A stretch of 64,000 nt of DNA. Source: Lingula anatina. Lineage: Eukaryota > Brachiopoda > Lingulata > Lingulida > Lingulidae. Under the pieces are notes generated by a model. The model had not been told where the DNA came from, made no database searches, and worked only from the letters and a program-made list of their open reading frames with translations. The position numbers were made by a program, and so were the translations under genes. This document shows, in pieces, positions 1 to 11,700 of the stretch (positions are counted from its first letter, which is position 1; each line of letters starts with the position of its first letter). Where the stretch lies: contig NW_019775821.1 in NCBI RefSeq assembly GCF_001039355.2, forward strand, positions 137,467-201,466. Direction: 5' to 3'.

Positions 1-631
1 GTTAGCAGACATTTTTTTAGCCACACACTACGAGTATTTGTGATACTCATAGACAGGTTTTGGATGTCAGTCTGACATATTTCTCAGTCTGCACTGACAT
101 TTACTAGTTATTGTTTGTGTCACCAGTGGTTGGTTGTCGAGAACTAATTCTTGCTCATACTGTACCCACCTTTGGCCATCAAAGCATATTTGTGAATATG
201 GCAAAAAAGGTTAGATTGTGACCAAAAAAAAAAATCCTTACGTGGTAACCATGCTGCATCCATATTACCTTATTACCACATTATTGAAACCTAGGAACCA
301 GTTTCAACAAATCCCTAGACTAAATGTCATTTGAAGTTTAGGTTGCCCCTAGATTTTAAAGTTGGGGGAGGGGGAGGGTGATATATTTAAATTGTTCTTT
401 TAAGGAAGGAGAATAAGGTATTTATTGAGAGAAAATACATCCAACAGAGCTGTGTGGAGTTCCTTTGATTTGTAAAAATAACATATTTGCTCATCAAAAT
501 TCTGGTCCATTGTAAGTTATTATTATACCCGTTTTATTGGGAACAAATGAGTTTCTTATGATTAAAAACTGCTTTAAATTACACTGTAAATGATCAGATG
601 CTGACAGTGTGTTTCAACCTTTTTTTTTAAG
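1..631 (+). other. Intron of the CISD3-like gene
   Basis: No coding sequence is visible. The stretch ends in a pyrimidine tract and AG (630-631) immediately before the CDGSH exon, so it is read as the last intron of that gene. Upstream exons lie outside the window. Confidence 0.6.
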
Positions 632-856
632 CCAATGTGTGATGGCAGCCACAAAAAGTTGGATGGATCATCATTCACCAAGTCACACATGAAATTCCGC
701 CCCATTAGGTTTGAGGTGGAAGAGACCAAGGACTATTGGCTGTGCCAGTGTAAACAAAGTGACAATAGACCTTACTGTGATGGGACTCATAGAAATGAGG
801 ACATTGCAGACAAGAAGAAATTTGCGACCACAGAGGATGTGATAGAAAACTTGTGA
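632..856 (+). CDS. CISD3: CDGSH iron-sulfur domain protein 3 (mitoNEET family), last exon
   Basis: This is the terminal coding exon, 74 codons plus TGA. It opens in frame with PMCDGSHKK, the end of a first CDGSH motif, and then carries a full second motif CQCKQSDNRPYCDGTH. Each CDGSH motif (C-X-C-X2-S-X3-P-X-C-D-G-[ST]-H) ligates one 2Fe-2S cluster through three Cys and one His. Two motifs in one chain is the signature of CISD3 (MiNT), a soluble mitochondrial-matrix protein; CISD1 and CISD2 have only one motif plus a membrane anchor. The acceptor is a T-rich tract ending AG at 630-631. The mitochondrial targeting sequence and the first half of motif 1 lie on exons left of the window. The exon sits tail-to-tail with the minus-strand LRR gene. 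Confidence 0.9.
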   Translation, partial: PMCDGSHKKLDGSSFTKSHMKFRPIRFEVEETKDYWLCQCKQSDNRPYCDGTHRNEDIADKKKFATTEDVIENL

Positions 857-864
857 GATTTATT

Positions 865-870
865 AATAAA
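865..870 (+). terminator. AATAAA poly(A) signal of the CISD3-like gene
   Basis: A canonical AATAAA lies nine bases after the stop codon, implying a very short 3' UTR. Confidence 0.6.
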
Positions 871-1063
871 GAAATTCAAATAACTGTCAAACTCTGTGAG
901 ATAGTGGAAGGGATATACACGATAAATGACAAAGGCTTGGATTGATTGGGTCATTGTGAAATATGTTTGGGAAATGGACTTCAAATGTCCCAGTTTCACA
1001 GATGTCAAGAATAATGTTCCTGGAAAAATAGTCTTGCCAGTCAGTTGCCTGAAATAGACTTCA

Positions 1064-1211
1064 GGGCTCCGTATCTCGAAAGGTTCGCTATGTTGCGCAC
1101 GTGCGCAAGCGTCTCGATTCCATGGCCCCGTATCTCGAAATAGAATCGGTTATGGAATCGAGACACTTGCGCACGTGCGCAACATAGCGAACCTTTCGAG
1201 ATGCGGAGCCC
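1064..1211. repeat. Near-palindromic hairpin MITE
   Basis: Two 60-base arms (1064-1123 and 1152-1211) are inverted copies with only a few mismatches around a 28-base loop. Each arm contains the 16-base palindrome TTGCGCACGTGCGCAA. An 8-base direct repeat CAGGGCTC (1062-1069 and 1211-1218) overlaps the outer ends and could be a target duplication. The loop carries another copy of the arm motif CCGTATCTCGAAA. No coding capacity. Confidence 0.8.
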
Positions 1212-1913
1212 AGGGCTCATTTTATATCAAAATTTCTAGAATCTTCTGTTCCTCTTGGTACGTAATAAATCATGTATGATGTTGTAACATTTATCATTTT
1301 ATACACTTGTGTCAAAACATACATAACAAGCAGTAGTACAGCTAACGTATATTCCCTGTCACATGTACAAATTGCTACTATCAGTAACTTCCACAACAAA
1401 TCCACATGCCAAAAAACCAAGTTGAACTAAAATTAATCACTTGGGCAGCAGAAAAAGGATTTTTTTTTAACTGCATCTTTAAATTTCTGGTTGTAAACAT
1501 GACCCTCTAACTCGTCCCTCCAGTTTGTGATGAAATGAAAAATGAAGGCAAATAGTGAAACAACCCTGTGGTATTTTTTGGAGTAAATTAAAAGTTATAT
1601 TATCTGATACTACAAGACGACATTTGGTCAGGCTAAGCAGCAATCAATTCTTGTGGTTTCTTTAGACACTACTGTTCCCAAGCAGTGTGCAGTCTATGAT
1701 CAATAAAAGGTCAGTAAATGGTCAACATGGTCAGTAATCACCAATAGTCTAAAATTTGGGGAAAGCATGAATGAAATAGCTCTCAACTCTAACAAATTAA
1801 TTTAATAGTAGTATATTTGTCTATGTGAAGGGAAATATTATGAAAGAAAAAAAGAGGATAGCATCCTTTGCTGCAGTATTCAAAACATTCACATGAACAA
1901 CCCTAAACAACTT
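1212..1913. other. Intergenic spacer between convergent genes
   Basis: AT-rich DNA between the CISD3-like gene (+) and the LRR gene (-). I see no exon, RNA gene or structured repeat here. Confidence 0.5.
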
Positions 1914-1919
1914 TTTATT
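1914..1919 (-). terminator. Candidate poly(A) signal of the LRR gene
   Basis: TTTATT on the plus strand reads AATAAA on the gene strand. It is the first canonical signal I find downstream of the stop at 2785-2787 and would give a 3' UTR of roughly 870 bases. Confidence 0.35.
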
Positions 1920-2784
1920 TTCACAAAAGTTTGAGCTCCTTTTATAATTTTGTCCTGGGATTTTGCCTTCGTGATATTTCAAGAAGCTTAACTAGAGCTA
2001 TGCCAAGTATATCTGAGAACTTGTTGTTTACTCGAATGTTAATTCAACTTGATAAGACTCCTCACAAACTTGGGCTCAAATGTACATAATACATTTAAAT
2101 TGAATTTAAACCAAATGCTTAACAAATAATGTCAAGACTTATTTTTAGCTGAATAAGCCCTTGGTCAAGTGCAAAATTCTTTTTTTTTTTTTTTTTTCTT
2201 TTTTATGCTGAGCTTAAAAAATAGATTCACAAAACAGATTCTAATATTAAGGTTTGGTTATGAACAAGTAAAATATTTACACTATAAACAAGGTTGAATT
2301 TACTATCACAAATAATACAAATATTATGCTACCTAGTAAGGTAAAAAAAAAAATGGGGAGCAAGAAACTCCAATTCATTAAAATACATTCTGTTTACTAT
2401 AACATACATAGTAAACTGAACAGTATCTGTCTTCTATAAGTAAATGTAGTCCTAAATGGGATTTTTTTAGTGAAGTAAAACAGTTAAAAGTTTTCTGTAG
2501 GATTTGAGATTGTATTAAACCAGAAAGAGTTCCCTTAGTATCAGGGTTGGCTGCTCACTCAAGTTGGACAATAAGCACCACTTCTGTCCGCCCAGGAAAA
2601 CCATGGTCATCTCATACTGTACAGTACTGAGTCATTAATAAATAAACTTCTCTGTATCAGGCTTTAGTGTTATTATCCTGGGTAAATGATTTGCTGAGCA
2701 AGGTTTGTACTATCATCAGTGGAAAAATGGAAGGTGTGAAATGTCCACATCTGTCCTTATCATAGACTTTTAGAGAGGGTACTT

Positions 2785-5700
2785 TTACTCCGTGTCAGAC
2801 TTGGCTGCCTCACTAGAGTCACCAGAAGCAGCATCCTCCACTTCCTCCACTTCTTCCTCCACAATCTCTGTCACTTCCTCGGTCACCTCTTCCTTGGCGC
2901 TTCTCACGCTGCTGCGGGAACCGTCCTCAGATTTGGGCTGCCGTTTCAGCATGGAGGCTCTGAGACGCTGGAAGAAGAATGTTTGTACACAGTTAATAAC
3001 ATTTTATATATTACATGAAAATATTCAAAAATTTGTTTTCAAGATAAACATTGTAAGATGTTGCTACAAAAGTTGTATAAAAGAATAGAAAAGAGCCTAA
3101 TGATGTTACATTCTTCTAAAAACTTATTTAATATTTTTTAAAATTGTTGTTTAAAAATTTCTGTGACTAAAACCAACCAAACTGTAAATTACAACAATGA
3201 CACATTCAAGTAGATTTGACGACACCCACGAACAGCAGAAAAAAATACAAGTACAATATTTTACGGATCCCTGTGATTTTCTTTTAGCTATTACTAATAA
3301 ACAGCTCAAATCAGTTCAATGTTACTCACATCTCCTTTGGCCTTCTTCAAACTTCTCGACATCTCTTCATAAACTGGAGCACACTTTTCACATGTGTCAC
3401 CGCAGCCACATATCATCTGAAGTAATAATAATACAGACCTGTGTTACTAAACAGTAATACATTATCAGGTTGCATCTTGTCTAAAGTGAAGCTCCCCATA
3501 TTAGCAGAAACGAGAGGTTATGTTCCTGGGCTGTCCATCTGCATGTTGAGATTCACAGATTACTTAAAATTCTACTTCTTTATGAGAAAACTTCTGTTGT
3601 TTGTGGTAGGACAAGCTGAGGCGTGTGATAACTAGGTGATGGTCCATTAATCTCTAATACAACACCATGGGTCATCTAATCTTTTTTAATTGGTCATCAA
3701 ATATCAAATGTTGTTATACTTTGACCTGCCCATAGCCAAAACTAGAAACCTTTTCATTTTTATGTTTTCATCTTTATTTTTGACAATGTTGATACATTAC
3801 TGCTAGTATTTTGTTTTAGACTGATAAACTACAGATCTTTATATACAATGTCCATCAATTGTGCATGCATGGAACAATTAACCCATGATTTTCCAAAGAA
3901 CCAAATATCTGATGTAAATACCACATTGATCAACCACCGATTATGAAGAAAGTCTTAATGTTTATAATAGTAGGGATGGAATTCTCAACAGTGCAGATAA
4001 AACCCTTGCCAACTGACCTAAGTGTGCTATATTTTATCTGACTTTTTCAGTCTTAGTACTTTAATTTACAGTTTACTTCTAGACCTATTACATCAAAGCC
4101 AATGCAGACGTGCAAAAATATTTCTTGAAGCAGTGAACGCTATTAACCCAAACCTTACATGTTGCCTGTTCTTTCTTTTCGTGGATTCTGAAAGGTATTC
4201 TTGTGAGCCCTGCTGAGAGCCAGGGATGCTCTGCCTGGATCCCCGACCACTACCACCACCAACTGATCTCACTGAGCTAACGGATGCCCTGCTTCCCTGT
4301 GCCAATGTAAATAATGATAAAAAAAAATTAATAAATTTTTTCTCGAGAAAAATTAATGGTTTTAAATTAAATCACTAGACAAAATCACTAAAAAAGCATG
4401 CAAAAGGATTTATTTCTTACAGCACCTTAAGCATGCAGGCCTTACAACTGATGACCTTGTAACTTATTACCACACAGTCATAGGGTTTTGGAATATGCTG
4501 CCCCTGTCTGGCACTTTGGGTTAACGAATGAATTGACTGCCTTAATTAGTAGAAAAGTCTCAAGAAAGAGCTCTTAAGATAATTTATCCTGATCTTGAAT
4601 ATGATGCTGCTTGTGAACATAGTTAACTTGAACTACAGAGTGAAAGACGGCTCAGTGCATGCAATAAATATCAAATGAACCGGATCATAGACTGTATTAT
4701 CTTTTACAACCAAAACAAAATGTCAAATATTCATTAAGGGAACAGGAAACTTTCAAAAGACCCAAAATTAAAACCAAACGATCAATGAGTGACTTTTTAA
4801 CAAGTGCTATATACAAGTTTCATTAACTGATAGACTTTTCTTTTTTAACCTTGCATTTTAGATATTTTGTTTTAAATTTGCTTACATATGTCTCTTAATA
4901 TTCCTTTATTCTTACTTACTAATGGTTTTATCCAACTATGATGCAATGATTGTAATTATCCAACCCTCGGGTTGCAAATTGGTAATAATAATAATAATAA
5001 TACAATAATACATAAATCTGAATAACTTTGAAAATCTCAATTTCTCGTTTTTTAGATCTGGTGCCAAATCTACAGTCTAGTATACTTGCCAAGACCTGGC
5101 CCCTGTTTCACAAAAAAAAAAAAACTTGTCAGGTTCTCTGGCTAAGAACTTAATTACATTGGACACATGTACACATCTTACCCTATCAGGAACAGTGTTA
5201 CAACACCGAGTCTCATGGATATCCTAGTCAACATGACTGGTTTATTTAATTATTATTTTTTCTTTAAAAAAACTGGGACCTGTGCTCAATGTCACAGACT
5301 GCATCTGTGACCTCACCTTTCTACTTCCCTGTGAGCCATGAGAAGCCACACTGCTGGTCTTCCTGAATGGTTCTGGGGTCATGTAGATTGCCTCACCCTG
5401 TAAAAGTTTTTAAAAAGAAATTGTGTGAGATGTCTGTCCCACAACTGCCCATTGACATGATGGCCTGTTTCACAATAATTCTTTAATAGCTTGCACTGCT
5501 AAAAATGGACAGCAAACAATGTAAAGTGGACTCTTTCAGATTGCTTTCAAAGCTTTTAACAAATATATGGTCACAATTATATATTTATTAATAGGCAAAT
5601 ATGTCAAGAAGAAAAATGCCCAATGGACAGAAAAAATCAAGGGGAGCAGCTTTTAAGATTATTGGTAAATTTTACATGTAGCCAGTGAAAATTCCAGTTT

Positions 5701-8700
5701 TTGCTAAGAACCTTCTTTTTTTTTCTTTTTTTGCATGCATGCAATCGAATCGGGCACAAACCATTTAATTAAAAACCTTTGAAAGCCACAGGTGTATATC
5801 ATCTCAAATGATAGTTAAGTAATGTTCTGAATTTTGTTTAAAAAATCAACAATTATACAGCATTGTTTCTTTATTTCAGTTTTAATAGAAACACTTATTA
5901 ACAGTTTAGTTGTTTTTTGTTTTCTTTTTTTCAAGTACTTACAGATTTTTGCAAGGATTTTTGTGAGGGTGAAGTTTCTTCCAGGTTCTCTGCAGACTCT
6001 GATTTTATCAGCAATTCTTCATCTCCCTCTCCCTTTTCAAACCAAAACAACCATTTATCAAAAAAAAAAAAAATTATTTAGTCAAATAACTATAACAGTT
6101 GTTATCAAATACTCACATACAGAAGAGCCTTTAAAGACATTTTATCAGCAATTCTTCATCTTCATCTCCCTTTTTAAACCACATAAGCATTAAATAAGAG
6201 CCTTTAAAGACAGTATTTATAACTAATTCATATTTAACAGCTCACATTGTGATTTGTATTTTTTTTCTAGTTTATTCACATGTCCAGAGTATTCTGGCAT
6301 GAAACAAACAGTGATTCAATGAACTACTTATGCATTTCTTCAGACTTTTCTTGACTTAGCTTAGATGTATGCCCCTCGCGATATATATATATATATATAA
6401 ACAAACAAGCTATATAAAATGTAATGATTATATAAAAAATACCTTTTCTTTCTTCTTGTGTTTTTTCATCTTTTCAAATTTAGTGTTGTCCTCTACATCA
6501 CCTGCCCCCCCTCTGCAACAAATTCTGCAGGGCAAGAAAATTAATTTTAAAGATAAAACTTTCAATCATTAAAATTTACATTGGTTTCTCTAATGAGTGT
6601 AAGTAACAGATATAATATTGTCATACTAATTTCACATGCCATGACTTAACATCGAAGCAACATCATGTCAGCCCATTGTGATATTTAAAATTAATACAAC
6701 TTGAATAATTACACCATAAAAAACAACCTAGGCTTTTATATATAGCATGCAAAGAAAGCAGGAAATATCTTTTCAAATATAATTTTTTTCTGGAAATATA
6801 AAACTATACTCTTTGGTATTTGACTTGACATGTTAAATTGCTTTAAATGCATCTTAAATAAATCTGATAAAAAAATAAAGCTGTACTCACCTAAAGCAGT
6901 TCCATTTATCTGCTTCCCTCTCTGCATCTTTGCCACATGTCTGAAATATAGGTTCACATCAGTCACTAGAACTGTTTAAGAAACAGCACTGAATAAATGC
7001 CTTGTAACACAAATTACCTCTGTAACACAAATTATCTCTGATTATTTACACCAGATCTAGCCAATCTTTTCAGGTACGAAAGGGACACAAATAAGGACTT
7101 TGGTGCCAAAATTTATATTTAACTAACTATCCCAGGGTAAACGGCATTTTCCCTGGATAAGCCAACCTTTAGTCTTCCTTTCCTGACACTTGCTATAACT
7201 CTGTAACAATTTTGGAAAGAGCCAAAGATCAAAACCTGTGTAAAAGCTAGCAGAGGTTTTTCATATACAGCATTCATTTCCAATGGCTTCCTGACATAGG
7301 GAGTCTTGCATTATTATTCCGGCTCTTTTCAAACTGTGTCATTACAGCTCACTACCAAGGACAGGCAGGGTACGGGGAATAGGATTATTGCAATACTGAT
7401 AAAGGTCCTGTCATTTTATGCTATAAAAGTTTCAATTTTCTTCAGATAAGTTTAACAAACAGCAATCATGCACTAAGATTAATATAATAAATTCTATTTA
7501 TCTATCTTGATATTGTCTTGGTTATGGAAATAAAAAGGTGGTGTGCTTGCTGAAGATTAATCAACAACAGTACCTAGTACATCAATAACACTTGCTAAAA
7601 AACGTCTTAGGGCAAAACTATTTGGAAGAATGCAGTTGTCTTCATCTCCTCAATAGCAAATTGAATATCAATAAATACTTCATTGATTCTGGAAACAATT
7701 CAAGTTTAAATTCAGAAAAAAAAATTCCAGTAGCAAGTCTCATTAATGATGTCGCCAATGCAGCAAGTTATCAGAAAACAAGCTGACTGAAAATAAGCAC
7801 AATTTTGCACCTTCAAGTTTCCTAACACTATTTCATATCATATACCCCATATTTCTACAAAGCATCCTCTGCTCAAAATGCCAAAAGAAAAAAATATAAT
7901 CAAACCATGCCATCAGAAAATCCACTTAAACTTTGCATGCAAAGCTCCACTCCTGTGTACTTCCAGCTAAAAATGAACGACAGCTTCCTACCTTACACCA
8001 TTCTAGTCACTTCCAGCACAATCCTGTCTCCTCCAGTATCCTTTATTGCCAAATTTAATTCAACTTAACAATTTGGTCAGCTTTCATCTGTGTTGCTTGT
8101 TGTTTACTAACTTGTTCTTTTTCTCATCCATCAACTATTATATTTATTCCTTCTGTGTATTAAAATATGGGGCGGATTTAGGCCGTCTCCTGGGTCTTCC
8201 GGAAGACGGTCAGGTTTTCAAGTTTACATTGACAGGTATCTAATCTTTTCTGTCGGAAGACGGTCAAAAATGGAGGATGGATCAACAAAGATAATTTGGA
8301 ATACTGTCAGAAAATAACTCTGGATCCGCCTCTGTAAAACACCACCTCAGCTCTTAGTCCAAGCGGTCCACTTACACATCTATAAGCCACTAGCACAACG
8401 ACCACCAGGAAGAGAACGGAAGCAGCAATAATTATGAACAGCATCATCATGTTCCTCAGTTTTTTCTCTGCCTTTATTGCAGCTCGCTTGGCCTGGAAAA
8501 GGCAACAAAGAATAAAACTTTTAAGTTTCATTACATATTTACAGCTAGCCATAAAAACAATGTAGAAAAGAAAAATACACTTCCGGAATAGCTCCACGCA
8601 GTGACAACAATCTTGTAACACTGTCAACAATAACAGCAGGGGGCATGTGGAATCTCTGTAATTGAGACAAGGATAAAAATTAGTCCCACCTCACATAAAT

Positions 8701-11700
8701 TTTCATCAGTGATAAATAATTATTATTATTATTTTTATTTATCTATTTTATTTTTTGTTTAAAAAAAATTAATAAAAAATAATATAATCACTAATAAAAC
8801 AAAAATATTAATAATAAATAAAAGGAACAAGTAAGAAAAAATATAATTTTAAAAATCAGGATGGTACTGACTCATAAGCCACTTTAATGAATTGATTCAG
8901 AATTTACAACTGCAAACAGCGTACAGCAGTGGCACCTGGGATTTGAAGCAGATTCACCGTCTCATACTTACAGCACGTTCTGTAGCTTTTCTCTTTCTTT
9001 CAGCAGAAAGTTTGTCCTCCTCACAATCTACAAATACAAAATATGATGAAACTGAACACATGTCCAAGAGTGTTTCTGCCTCAAGTAAAACCTTTAATTT
9101 TTTTTTTATTGTTTACAAACTAGACAATTTTTTTTCATATAAGTGTCTTCAAAAAAGACCAACTTGCTGAAAAGGGATGGAAGTCAAATGGACTTCATTA
9201 ATCTTTACAAAAACAACTAATATTTGATTTATATATACAAAAAAGAAGTGTTCACACTGTCCTTATAACCAATTATATTTGTAGATAACATGTTACAGGA
9301 AAGTTGCTTTTTACCTTCAATTTTCTTCTCTCGTCCTCTCTTTTCCTTGTTAAGTTTAGCAATGAGTTTCTTTTTACTTTTCAGCTTCTTTTTCAGATTT
9401 TTTATTTGAATGAGCCGATCATGGTCTTCCTTTTCTATCAAAGTGTTCACACATAGTAGATTACTTTGATTCCTGTTACTTACTATTGATGACCTTTTGT
9501 AATCAAAACATATCGAACCATCAAAGAAAACTATTAAAACTGCTATTTCTCGTTATGCAAATATCTAAATTTTAAATAAATATTGTGAATCATCAAAAAA
9601 GTTATCCTGAATAGACTTGGAACAAGTGGTTACCTTTATTATGCAGCTCTTTCTTGCTGGCTTCCCGAGACTGTTCTATGTAGTGGACAAGGAACTGGTC
9701 CATTCTTGTCGAAAAAAGCCGTAGATAAAAATTCTTCTTGTGCTGATCTTCAATCTTTTTGATTTTGGAGCGGATATTCAAGGCATACTGCATTATTCTG
9801 TGCTGTCCCTTGACCGAATGTATGGCATAAGATTTGGGGTCACCATCAAAAGTGACTCTCCCATTCTCCAGAGCTGGTGGTACCAGCTGCTTGTACAACT
9901 TGGCTTCTTCCTCAGTCTCTGGTTCTGGTGTTTCTCCTTCTATAACTGCTGTTGTAGTAGTTGGTTTTTCTGTTGTGGTAGTTGGTTTTTTAGTTGTTGT
10001 TGTTTTTTGGGTAGTTGTTGTGGTAGTTGGTTTAGTTGTCTTTCTGGTTGTAGTTGTTGGTTTTGCAGTTGTTGTAGTTTTTTTGGTAGTAGTAGTGGTA
10101 GTAGTTGGTTTTTCAGTCGTGGTAGTTGCTTTTTTAGTTGTTGTACGTATTTGGGTAGTTGTTGTTTTTTTGGTAGTAGTTGTTGGTTTTACAGTTGTTG
10201 TCACTAGCTTACTAGTTGTGCTTGTGGTAATGGGTCTGCGTCTTAAGCATTTTACATGGTAAACTCCTATGTCGCATTTTGTCAAATTCACACCACGAAT
10301 GTGTGTATACCTTTCCGGTCCTCTCATCTCCATAGTTTCCTTTACGTCATCAGGATACCCACTCACCTTGCCGACAATCATCCACCAAGAACAATCACAC
10401 ATTCTCCCAGTGCCTGCAATGTATCTGTGAAAGAGAACAACTGACTGTGCAGTTTAATACAAACACTGACTGCCATACAAAACATGGTGCATATTGTCAA
10501 TAAAGAAAATCTCACCAATCAACCAAGACAAGATATCAAACAAATCAATGCACTAAATGAAAATCACGCTACCTTTGCTAGAATCAACTATAGGTAGTCA
10601 GCTATAAATAAAGATGATAATTGTATTGTGTCACATTTAATGTGTCATTTAGCAAGAAAAAAGGTGCATTTTAATAAAACCAAGCATATATTTATAATAA
10701 TGAAAGCATGTACTTACAGAGACGTCACAGAATATTTTTCCAGGTCCAAAAATTGCAGGTTAACAATATGTAATTTGAGGTATTGAACGTAACTGTAAAC
10801 ATAATAATGAAAAGGTACAATTCTTATCATTATGGCTGAAAACATCAGTCACTTAATAAATGTCACTTAGGTTCAAGACTGTTTTTGTGGTTAAAGTCAC
10901 ATATGTATAATGTTATAGAACTGGCCAAAACTGTTTTTCAATTTTTTAAACTGTCACTGAACAGTGTAAATGTCTTAATTTTGACTGATATCCAAATTAT
11001 CCCAATATATAAACAGTCTATCCATTTACTCATCAAGAAATTGCATATTTCACCAAAAATTGAAGATGAACATAATCATGCAATCTCAGTTTTAAATTAA
11101 TAATGACAATGACATAAAAAAATATATATGGCAGGGCAATAAAAATTAAACAATTTTACACTGATGTCATTTTATTTTTTATTAAAATATTATATTAATT
11201 TCAAGAATTTCTGTGTAACAAAATTAAGCAAATTAAGCCATTAGACAATTACAGGAAGTCAAAATGTAAAAAGTAAAGTAATAAACTTACAGATTTTTCA
11301 GTTTTGGTGCTGGTGACAGAAAACCATCGTCAATTTGCTTAATGGGATTCCCATCCAATACTCTACATGGTTTTAGAAAACAAAATATTGCAAGTATTTC
11401 ACAAACTTGAGTCATTATTACTGAAGTTCAGCATTTTAACCATACAGCAATGTCAGGGCTTCAAGTTATAACGGAGCTCCAGAAAATAGGAAAAATTTTT
11501 TCAAAAAATATGAAAAAAATTTTGTTGCAAAAGTATAGGAAAAATAGGAATTTTTCTAAGAAATATGGAGTCCCAACACCCATATTATGCCACATTCCTT
11601 GAGCCTATCATACTAACTTTGGATCGAACTATCTCCAAGGGGATACTTACTAAATTGCAATCAACTAAAGCAGCTTAGATGTTTGTCATGCCTACTGAAC

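Noticed and set aside
6369-6572. 67-residue plus-strand ORF
   Set aside because: Overlaps antisense to the 6443-6512 coding exon of the LRR gene and begins in a TA microsatellite.
9740-10262. Val-rich and Cys/Ser/Phe-rich ORFs on the plus strand
   Set aside because: They are antisense frames of the Thr-rich stalk exon of the LRR gene; low-complexity codons keep all frames open.
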